Shown here one piece after another: positions 42,746 to 50,427 of a DNA stretch of 64,000 nt. Origin of the DNA: Sunxiuqinia sp965372405 (lineage in GTDB: Bacteria; Bacteroidota; Bacteroidia; Bacteroidales; Prolixibacteraceae); the NCBI GenBank assembly GCA_965372405.1, contig CBDVCE010000009.1, forward strand, positions 29,153-93,152. Reading direction: 5' to 3'. The notes under the pieces were generated by a model, which saw only the letters and a list, made by a program, of their open reading frames with translations, did no database searches and had not been told where the DNA came from. Both the position numbers and the translations under genes were made by a program. Each line of letters starts with the position of its first letter. Within the stretch, counting starts at the first letter, position 1.

Positions 42746-43651
42746 TTACCTGGTCAAAAGTGAAGCCAATGCTATTGAATTCAACTTAGTCTGTGAGCTA
42801 TCTCCACGCGATGAAAGAACAGCTGGCACTTTTGCTCCTACAACAACAGCAGCCTGTTCTGCATTGCAAAGTTTTGTATTGGTTTTATAGAAAACATTTC
42901 CTGCATCAATATTCGGAAACAAAAGGCAATCAGCATCTCCGGCAACTACCGAGTTGATCTTTTTAATTTTAGCCGACTCCCTGTCAATAGCAACATCTAA
43001 CCCCATTGGACCATCTACATCAGCACCTTTTATTTGGCCTCGCTCAGCCATTTTTGCAATCAAAGCGGCATCGGCACAAGCTGGTATTGAAGGTACTATC
43101 TGTTCCGTTGGAGCAATTAAAGCCACTTTGGGCTGTTTTATTCCTAAGGTTTTTGCTGTTTGAATCAGGTAATTACATAAAACCACCTTTTGATTCAGAT
43201 CGGGATAAGGAATAACCGCAACATCACTTACAATTAACAGCTTATGGTAATTCGGATTTTCAATAACCGCAACATGGCTCAAAACACCTTTAGGAGGCAG
43301 CAGACCAAATTCTTTATTTAGAATTGCCCGCATGAATTTATCGGAATTAATCAGTCCTTTCATTATAAAATCGGCTTTCCCTTCTGCAACCAATTTAACT
43401 GCAAAAAGAGCTGCTTCTTCTTCGGAATTGGAATGAATTATTGTAAATTTTTCAGGATTGATATTTAAATCACGACAGGTTTTTTCGATTTGAGACTGAT
43501 CTCCAGTAAGCGTTGCTTCAATGAGACCCAATTCAACGGCTTCATGAGCCGCTTCAACACTGTGATGATCAATTGCATTGACCACAACCATTTTCTTAAT
43601 TGGCTTCTGTTTTACGATCTTAAACAACTGGGATAATTGATCAATTTTCAT
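42746..43651 (-). CDS. ptb: Phosphate butyryltransferase
   Basis: This 301-residue protein of the PTA/PTB family converts butyryl-CoA and phosphate to butyryl phosphate. Conserved stretches include ADFIMKGLINSDKFMRAIL near residue 80, GVLSHVAVIENPNYHKLLIVSDV and DVDGPMGLDVAIDRESA. The ATG at 43649-43651 starts MKIDQLSQLF and fits the family better than an ATG 18 codons upstream. The gene begins about 90 bases after a terminator that closes ackA, so ptb-buk is probably its own transcript. Confidence 0.93.
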   Translation of the reverse strand: MKIDQLSQLFKIVKQKPIKKMVVVNAIDHHSVEAAHEAVELGLIEATLTGDQSQIEKTCRDLNINPEKFTIIHSNSEEEAALFAVKLVAEGKADFIMKGLINSDKFMRAILNKEFGLLPPKGVLSHVAVIENPNYHKLLIVSDVAVIPYPDLNQKVVLCNYLIQTAKTLGIKQPKVALIAPTEQIVPSIPACADAALIAKMAERGQIKGADVDGPMGLDVAIDRESAKIKKINSVVAGDADCLLFPNIDAGNVFYKTNTKLCNAEQAAVVVGAKVPAVLSSRGDSSQTKLNSIALASLLTR

Positions 43652-43743
43652 TTGTTTACCTTTTTCGGTGAAAGTATCAATTGATAAAATGAAATTACAT
43701 AACAAAAGTCAATCTAAAAAATGTTTTTAAACCGCTGTAAAAC

Positions 43744-43777
43744 AAAACATCCAATGCTGGTTAACATCGGATGTTTT
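43744..43777 (-). terminator. Terminator after ackA
   Basis: AAAACATCC (43744-43752) and GGATGTTTT (43769-43777) form a 9-base-pair stem with a 16-base loop and a U-rich tail on the minus strand. It lies between ackA and ptb and could act on both strands. Confidence 0.7.
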
Positions 43778-43835
43778 AAACAATAAATATGATATCGTTT
43801 TTTCTTAAATTCTTCTATAATAATTGAGGAAATTC

Positions 43836-45044
43836 TTACGAATTAACTCTATTTCTAACAATCTTCTCGGTATCAAGAGCAATCATTAACTCTTCATCAG
43901 TCGGAACAACCATAACTTTCACAGGTGAATCTTTTGTACTAATTACACCTTCACTACGGAATCCCATATTAATATCATCATCTACATGTATGCCTAAATA
44001 TTCAAGTCCTCCAGCCATACCTTTTCTGGCTGAATCTTGATTTTCACCAACACCTCCTGTAAATATGAGGATGTCAATTCCACCCATTGCAGCAACATAT
44101 GAACCGATATATTTTTTAACACGATAATTGTAAATATCAAGTGCCATTTTAGCTCTTTCATCACCATTGGCTATCGCATCTTCAATCTCTCTCATATCAG
44201 AAGATACACCTGAAAGGCCTAGCATCCCACTATGTTTGTTAAGAAGTGTATTTGCCGAACGCAAGCCAAGCTCCTCTTTTTCCATGATATAGGTTACAAC
44301 ACCTGCATCAAGATCACCCGAACGAGTTCCCATTACCAAGCCTTCTAACGGAGTGAATCCCATACTGGTATCAAAAGATTTTCCATTTTTAATAGCTGCA
44401 ACAGAAGCACCACCACCTAAATGACATGATACAATCTTTTGAGTATTGACATCTCTTCCCAACAGCTCGCAAGCCCTTTTTGTTACATAACGATAACTTG
44501 TTCCATGGAAGCCATAACGACGTATGCCATACTTTTTATACAATACATAAGGAATTCCATACATGTAAGCCTGCTCATCCATCGTTTGATGGAATGCAGT
44601 ATCAAAAACAGCCACCTGAGGAATGCCAGGAATAAGCTCTTCCATTGCGTTGATTCCTTTCAAATTCGGAGGATTATGCAATGGTGCGATATCAATACAC
44701 TTTACAACTTCAGAAATAACATCATCAGTAATAAACTCACTATTATGAAAACGTTCACCACCATGAACAACGCGGTGACCAGCTGCATCAATCTCTTCTA
44801 AACTTTTCAGACAGCCATATTTCTCATTGGTAAGAATACCCAAAATATATTCAACACCACTTTTGTGATCTAAAATCTCACCCTCAAAAATAATCTGACG
44901 ACCATCCTGATGTTTGTGCTTCAGGAATGAACCTTTCATTCCCAATTTTTCAATTCCACCTTTGGCAATAACCTCACGGTTTTCCATGGTGAAAAGTTGA
45001 TATTTTATTGAACTGCTCCCACAGTTAAGTACAAGAACTTTCAT
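43836..45044 (-). CDS. ackA: Acetate kinase
   Basis: This 402-residue enzyme makes acetate and ATP from acetyl phosphate. It starts VLVLNCGSSSIKYQL and carries GHRVVHGGERF, the FDTAFHQTMDE block, RRYGFHGTSYRYV, HLGGGASVAAI and TRSGDLDAGV, all acetate-kinase signatures including the catalytic Arg and His. It follows the dehydrogenase gene by 33 bases in the leftward pta, hbd, ackA group and is closed by a terminator. Confidence 0.97.
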   Translation of the reverse strand: MKVLVLNCGSSSIKYQLFTMENREVIAKGGIEKLGMKGSFLKHKHQDGRQIIFEGEILDHKSGVEYILGILTNEKYGCLKSLEEIDAAGHRVVHGGERFHNSEFITDDVISEVVKCIDIAPLHNPPNLKGINAMEELIPGIPQVAVFDTAFHQTMDEQAYMYGIPYVLYKKYGIRRYGFHGTSYRYVTKRACELLGRDVNTQKIVSCHLGGGASVAAIKNGKSFDTSMGFTPLEGLVMGTRSGDLDAGVVTYIMEKEELGLRSANTLLNKHSGMLGLSGVSSDMREIEDAIANGDERAKMALDIYNYRVKKYIGSYVAAMGGIDILIFTGGVGENQDSARKGMAGGLEYLGIHVDDDINMGFRSEGVISTKDSPVKVMVVPTDEELMIALDTEKIVRNRVNS

Positions 45045-45077
45045 TCTCTGTATATTTCTTTTAGATTATAATCTCAA

Positions 45078-46049
45078 TTAACAATTCTCACCTGATCCCT
45101 GGACTTTATTTCCATTCTCATCGTACTGATAGAAACCTTTACCTGATTCTATACCCATTTGCTTGGCACGAACCAAACGTTTAATGTATTGAGAAGGTTT
45201 GTAGCGAATGTCCCCAAACTCTGCGTGGATATTATCCATCCAACGGACGATTTTGTCAAGCCCAATTTTATCAGCAATTTCAAATGGTCCTAAACGCATT
45301 CCATACCCAATTTTCATTGTCTGGTCAACATCCTCAACAATGGACACACCTTCCATTAATATGCCACAAGCTTCATTTAGCAATACAACAAAAATTCTCA
45401 CACTTACCAATCCTGCAGACTCTTGAACAGGAACAATCTTACGATTGATCAGCTTTACAAATTTGCAGACTTTGTCATATGCATCATCAGATGTATATAG
45501 CCCTTTTACAACCTCAACTATTCTGGCTTCAGGAGAAGAAACAAAAAAGTGAAGACTAACGCATCGATCTTTGTGCTCTAACTCAGATGACAGTTCGGTT
45601 ACAACAATAGTTGTTGAGTTGGTTGCAATTATACAATCGCGTTCAACAGACTCTTCAATCTTTTGAAAGATTGTCTTTCGTTCCTTTATCTTTCCACCGC
45701 GATCGATTGCACGTATCGCTTCAATAACAAAATCACAACCTGCAAGATCCTTATAATCAAGCGTACCTTTAATACGTGATAAGATTGCTCTTTTTTCGCC
45801 TTGGGTTAATCCCCAGTGCTCAATACGATGGTCAAGAATTTTGCCAATGTTACGGTAGGCTTCCCGGATTTTATCTTCACTAACTTCAATAAAAACGACC
45901 TCGATACCATAAAAACTGGCAACACGGGCAATATTTTGCCCAACCAGGCCGCATCCAACAATTCCAATTTTGGAAAAGAGAGTTCGCTCAGCATCTTTTT
46001 TGATTAAGCCAAACTTCTCAATAGGTTCATAAATAACTTCAGATGACAT
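45078..46049 (-). CDS. 3-hydroxyacyl-CoA dehydrogenase (3-hydroxybutyryl-CoA dehydrogenase-like)
   Basis: This 323-residue NAD(P)-dependent enzyme has the Rossmann motif GIVGCGLVGQNIA (about residues 28-40), the catalytic His in LHFFVSSP (usually HFFNP; here Asn is replaced by Val-Ser), a catalytic Glu segment FVIEAI, and the C-terminal 3HCDH domain ending GKGFYQY. It sits between pta and ackA, which suggests a role in the acyl-CoA reduction path to butyrate. The changed HFFNP motif leaves some doubt about exact substrate. Confidence 0.82.
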   Translation of the reverse strand: MSSEVIYEPIEKFGLIKKDAERTLFSKIGIVGCGLVGQNIARVASFYGIEVVFIEVSEDKIREAYRNIGKILDHRIEHWGLTQGEKRAILSRIKGTLDYKDLAGCDFVIEAIRAIDRGGKIKERKTIFQKIEESVERDCIIATNSTTIVVTELSSELEHKDRCVSLHFFVSSPEARIVEVVKGLYTSDDAYDKVCKFVKLINRKIVPVQESAGLVSVRIFVVLLNEACGILMEGVSIVEDVDQTMKIGYGMRLGPFEIADKIGLDKIVRWMDNIHAEFGDIRYKPSQYIKRLVRAKQMGIESGKGFYQYDENGNKVQGSGENC

Positions 46050-46059
46050 ATATTTCTAT

Positions 46060-47064
46060 TTACTCAAAAAGGGCAGCAGCCTGATTAGAGGTGATCGCTA
46101 CCATATTAACAATATCGCTTACAGAACAACCTCTGGAGAGGTCGTTGATTGGTGCTGCCATTCCCTGCAGTATTGGGCCAACAGCTTCGGCTTGCGAAAG
46201 ACGTTGAACCAGCTTATAACCAATATTTGCTGATTCCAAACCTGGAAAAACCAAAATATTTGCACGTCCGGCTACTTCGCTGTCTGGTGCTTTAAGCTTC
46301 GCTACTTCAGGAATTAATGCGGCATCCAATTGTAATTCGCCTTCTATTTTCAAGTCCGGATCAAGTTTCTTTGCAATTTCAGTTGCATTAACAACTTTAT
46401 CTACCAATGCATGCTGAGCACTTCCTTTTGTTGAGAAACTCAACATGGCAACACGAGGTTCCATTCCAACAATTGCCTTTGCCGTTTTTGCAGTTGTAAC
46501 TGCAATCTCAGCCAGTTGTTGTTCATCCGGATCAGGCATAACTGCACAATCAGCAAAAACCAAAATTCCATCGTGTCCAAAATGAGGATCATTCACAAAC
46601 ATGAGGAAAGCTCCAGAAACTACACTAACACCTGGCATCGTTTTAACAAACTGAAAAGCGGGTCGAAGTACATCTCCAGTAGCATTAATAGCCCCGGCTA
46701 TTTCACCATCAGCATCACCACATTTAATCATTAACGGTGCAAAAACAAGAGGATCATCCAACATTACAAGAGCTTCTTCCTTGGTTAAACCCTTTGATTT
46801 TCGGATTTCTACCATCTCATTTGCATAAGCGTTCCGTCTTTCGTCCGTCTTTGGATCAATTAAAACAGCTCCTTTAATATTAACACCACATTCCTCTGCC
46901 GCTTTCACAATCTCAACAGGATTTCCCAACAGAATAATCCTGGCAATATTTTCATTTAAAATGATCTCTGTAGCCCTTAAAGTTCTGGGCTCAGAACCTT
47001 CAGGAAGAACGATGCGCTTTTGAAAACTCCGTGCATCTTGAATTACACGTTCAAGTAATTTCAT
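46060..47064 (-). CDS. pta: Phosphate acetyltransferase
   Basis: This 334-residue short-form Pta exchanges CoA for phosphate on acetyl-CoA. It shows RIVLPEGSEPRTLRA near the N-terminus, the block GDADGEIAGAINATGDVLRPAFQ (in part) near residue 115, SVVSGAFLMF and NILVFPGLESANIGYKLVQR near 270. It is the first gene of the leftward fermentation cluster; with ackA it yields ATP from acetyl-CoA. The N-terminal regulatory domains of long Pta enzymes are absent, as usual for anaerobes and Bacteroidota. Confidence 0.96.
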   Translation of the reverse strand: MKLLERVIQDARSFQKRIVLPEGSEPRTLRATEIILNENIARIILLGNPVEIVKAAEECGVNIKGAVLIDPKTDERRNAYANEMVEIRKSKGLTKEEALVMLDDPLVFAPLMIKCGDADGEIAGAINATGDVLRPAFQFVKTMPGVSVVSGAFLMFVNDPHFGHDGILVFADCAVMPDPDEQQLAEIAVTTAKTAKAIVGMEPRVAMLSFSTKGSAQHALVDKVVNATEIAKKLDPDLKIEGELQLDAALIPEVAKLKAPDSEVAGRANILVFPGLESANIGYKLVQRLSQAEAVGPILQGMAAPINDLSRGCSVSDIVNMVAITSNQAAALFE

Positions 47065-47411
47065 ATATGTATAGCGAATAATTTATTAACGCTTTGAAAA
47101 CAAAAACCACATATACCTTTAGCTTAGTATAAACAAAAACCTTTAAATTGATCAGGATTTGAATTGTGATTAATATGTTTCATCAAACTAATTTAGATTT
47201 CTAACATTTTGTTAGAAGATTCTAAGCGCAAAAATACGGAAAAATAAAGAGTGTTCTACTTTAAAAATGAGAATTATTTTTGAACATTGACAAAAATCAC
47301 ATCACAGCCCTGAAAGAACTTACAAGTATTGAAACTGACATGAAAGATTCAATCATTTTTTGCAAATGAATTGATACATTTGTTATCCAGACTAGTTAAC
47401 AGGCACGACCA
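47065..47411. other. 347-base divergent region between pta and the FAD/Fe-S dehydrogenase
   Basis: No gene is visible. It contains the inverted repeat TTCTAACA-TTT-TGTTAGAA at 47199-47217, immediately followed by another half-site TTCTAA (47220-47225), and a -7-like box TACATTTG at 47375-47382 upstream of the rightward gene. The clustered half-sites suggest an operator shared by the two divergent units; this is inference. Confidence 0.5.
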
Positions 47412-50327
47412 ATGAAAAATAATGATCTCTTTTATCCTCTCAAGCAAAAATTAGAAGGCGATGTCTTTACAAGCAATGTGCAGCGTATTATATATGCTAC
47501 AGATGCTTCCTCGTACCGGGAAATTCCACAAGCTGTATGCAAACCCAAGAATAAAAAGGATATTGTTTCAATTATTCGATTTGCCAGAGAGAATAATACA
47601 TCAGTTATACCAAGAGCCGCTGGCACGTCACTTGCAGGCCAGGTTGTTGGGCCGGGCATTGTGGTTGATATATCAAAATACATGACACGTATTCTTGAAT
47701 TCAACCCTAAAGAAAAATGGATATGGATTGAACCGGGAGTTAACCTTTCAGAACTTAATAAATACCTTGCTCCACATGAGATCCAGTACGGACCTGAAAC
47801 ATCAACAGCAAACCGCTGTTGTGTTGGTGGAATGGTTGGAAATAATTCCTGCGGACTACATTCATTAATTTATGGGAGTGCTCGTGAACACATTTTAGAA
47901 GCTGAATGTATTTTGGCTGATGGATCAGAAGTAACTTTTAAAGATCTTAGTACAGATGAGTTTATTGCAAAATGTAATGGCAACCCAGACTTGCTTGAAA
48001 CACAGATTTACCAAAACTTAAACAAAACACTTTCTGATCCGAAAAATCAGGAAGAAATTCGGAGTAATTTTCCTAAACCTGAAATAACCCGAAGAAACAA
48101 TGGCTATGCAATTGACATCTTGCTTGAAACCGATCCATTTACTCAAAACGGAGAAAAGATAAACATTTGCAAATTGCTTGCCGGAAGTGAAGGCACTTTG
48201 GTCTTTATGACAAAAATTAAGCTTAATCTAATCCCCCTCCCACCAAAATTTAAAGGATTAGTTTGTGCACATTTCGATAAGCTTGAGGAGTCTTACAAAG
48301 GAAACCTGATCGCACTGAAGTACAAGCCGGGCGCAATTGAATTGATGGACGACATCATTATGAATTGCACCAAAGAAAATATTGAACAGCGCAAAAATCG
48401 TTTTTTCATTGAAGGCGATCCAAAGGCGATGTTGATGATTGAATTTGCAAGAGATTCTGAAGAAGAGATCCGAGATATTGCCAAGAACCTTGAAACTGAC
48501 TTTAATGAGGCGGGATTGGGTTATCATTTCCCATTGGTTCTTGGAGACGACAACATCAAAAAGGTTTGGGCTCTTAGAACCGCCGGGCTTGGACTGCTTT
48601 CTAATATCCCAGGAGATAAGCGGAGCACTACTGTAATTGAAGATACTGCAATAGCTCCCATCGATTTGCCAACATATATGGCCGATTTTGATGTCATTCT
48701 TGAAAAATATGGATTGAGCTGTGTGAAATATGCCCACATTGCAACCGGAGAAATCCATTTGCGACCCTTGTTAAATCTGAAAAGCAATGAAGATGTAGAG
48801 CTATACTATACCATTGCGAAAGAAATTGCAGCATTGGTAAAAAAGTACAGAGGCTCATTGAGTGGTGAGCATGGCGATGGACGATTGCGTGGTGAATTTA
48901 TTCCTTTCATGCTGGGAGACCATAATTATCAACTTATTAAAGAACTGAAGCGAACATGGGATCCTCAGAACATTCTAAATCCCGGAAAAATTATTGATAC
49001 TCCACCGATTACTGAAAACCTACGCTTCCTGGTTGGGGAAACAAAAAAAATTGATACCACATTCGACTTCTCTAATCAGGCTGGCTTATTACGAGCCATC
49101 GAAAAATGTAATGGTTCAGGCGATTGTCGTAAAAGTTCCGTTATTGGTGGTACAATGTGCCCTACATATATGGCCACTAAAGATGAAGATAAATCCACCC
49201 GGGGGCGTGCAAATATTCTAAGGGAATTTCTGACCCACTCCAATAAAGAAAATCCATTTGATCACGAAGAAATTTATCAGGTTCTGGATTTATGTATTTC
49301 CTGCAAAGCCTGCAAGGCCGAGTGTCCATCAAATGTGGATATGGCAAAGTTCAAAGCCGAATTCCTTCAACACTATCATGATATTCATGGCATTCCATTC
49401 CGTTCCAGACTAATTGCCTACTTGCCTCGATTAAACAAAATAGGGAAAGCTTTCCGACCAATAACTAATTTCGCAACAGGAACTTCAGCATTCAAAAAAA
49501 CGATTGGTTTTGCCGTTGAACGAAAAGTCCCGAAGCTATCTCGTTTAACGCTGCGTCAGTGGTACAAAAAAACAATTGAATTACCGGAGCAGCCGAAAGG
49601 AAAGGTTTTTCTTTTTGCTGATGAATTTACGAACTATAATGAAAGCGATATTGGTATAAAAGCCATCCTATTACTGAATAAATTGGGTTATGAGGTCACT
49701 ATTCCAAAGCATAAAGAAAGTGGCCGAACATTTTTATCAAAAGGACTTGTAAAAACTTCAAAAAAGATAGCAAATGAAAATGTTCTTCGGCTCGAAAAGT
49801 TGATTTCTGAAGAAACACCACTCATCGGAATTGAGCCATCAGCAATTTTAGCTTTTAGAGATGAATACCCGGAATTGGTTGACTCTAATTTAAAAGAAAA
49901 AGCAGAAAAACTGGCTTTAAATGCATTGATGTTTGATGAGTTTATAGATCAGGAACTTGAAAAGGGTAATATTAAAACTGATCAATTTAAGGAAACCAGC
50001 CATCACATCAAACTACATGGACATTGCCAGCAAAAAGCAATTGCCTCAACTGCTCCAACAAAAAATATGTTAGAGATTCCTAAAAACTATTCTGTTGAAG
50101 AAATCCCAAGTGGATGCTGCGGCATGGCCGGATCATTTGGTTACGAAAAAGAGCATTATGAATTAAGTCAAAAAATTGGAGAACTGGTTCTTTTCCCTGC
50201 TGTCCGTAAAGCACGATCTGAAATGCTAATTTCAGCTCCAGGAACTTCTTGTCGTCATCAGATTGAGGAAGGCACAGGACGAAAAGTGTATCATCCAATT
50301 GAAATTTTATTTGAAGCTCTGAAGTAA
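47412..50327 (+). CDS. FAD-linked D-lactate/glycolate-type dehydrogenase fused to Fe-S domain
   Basis: This 971-residue protein joins a VAO-type FAD domain (about residues 1-530), with VIPRAAGTSLAGQVVGPGIV and GNNSCGLHS contacts, to a ferredoxin-like domain. The latter has CNGSGDCR near 565 and CISCKACKAECP near 640. Two CCG-type regions follow, the last with GHCQQKA and SGCCGMAGSFGYE near 900. This is the GlcD/GlpC fusion layout of membrane-associated D-lactate or 2-hydroxyacid dehydrogenases that feed electrons to quinone. It stands divergently from the acid-production cluster, so lactate is an attractive but unproven substrate. Confidence 0.88.
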   Translation: MKNNDLFYPLKQKLEGDVFTSNVQRIIYATDASSYREIPQAVCKPKNKKDIVSIIRFARENNTSVIPRAAGTSLAGQVVGPGIVVDISKYMTRILEFNPKEKWIWIEPGVNLSELNKYLAPHEIQYGPETSTANRCCVGGMVGNNSCGLHSLIYGSAREHILEAECILADGSEVTFKDLSTDEFIAKCNGNPDLLETQIYQNLNKTLSDPKNQEEIRSNFPKPEITRRNNGYAIDILLETDPFTQNGEKINICKLLAGSEGTLVFMTKIKLNLIPLPPKFKGLVCAHFDKLEESYKGNLIALKYKPGAIELMDDIIMNCTKENIEQRKNRFFIEGDPKAMLMIEFARDSEEEIRDIAKNLETDFNEAGLGYHFPLVLGDDNIKKVWALRTAGLGLLSNIPGDKRSTTVIEDTAIAPIDLPTYMADFDVILEKYGLSCVKYAHIATGEIHLRPLLNLKSNEDVELYYTIAKEIAALVKKYRGSLSGEHGDGRLRGEFIPFMLGDHNYQLIKELKRTWDPQNILNPGKIIDTPPITENLRFLVGETKKIDTTFDFSNQAGLLRAIEKCNGSGDCRKSSVIGGTMCPTYMATKDEDKSTRGRANILREFLTHSNKENPFDHEEIYQVLDLCISCKACKAECPSNVDMAKFKAEFLQHYHDIHGIPFRSRLIAYLPRLNKIGKAFRPITNFATGTSAFKKTIGFAVERKVPKLSRLTLRQWYKKTIELPEQPKGKVFLFADEFTNYNESDIGIKAILLLNKLGYEVTIPKHKESGRTFLSKGLVKTSKKIANENVLRLEKLISEETPLIGIEPSAILAFRDEYPELVDSNLKEKAEKLALNALMFDEFIDQELEKGNIKTDQFKETSHHIKLHGHCQQKAIASTAPTKNMLEIPKNYSVEEIPSGCCGMAGSFGYEKEHYELSQKIGELVLFPAVRKARSEMLISAPGTSCRHQIEEGTGRKVYHPIEILFEALK

Positions 50328-50367
50328 TCTTAATAAGTTACTTTTAAAGATTATGACTTTCATGTAG

Positions 50368-50397
50368 TTTGTGTAAACTAAAGATTTTATACTTTTG
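50368..50397 (+). promoter_or_regulatory. Bacteroidota-type promoter of the phosphoesterase gene
   Basis: TTTG (50368-50371) and TACTTTTG (50390-50397), spaced by 18 bases, match both promoter boxes. Transcription would start near 50404, which excludes an ATG at 50395-type upstream start and points to the ATG at 50428. Confidence 0.75.
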
Positions 50398-50427
50398 TTA
50401 ATACACCGGAAACCTAAAACAAACAAC

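Noticed and set aside
42954..43215. Overlapping plus-strand frames inside ptb.
   Set aside because: They are antisense shadows of a well-conserved gene with no family match.
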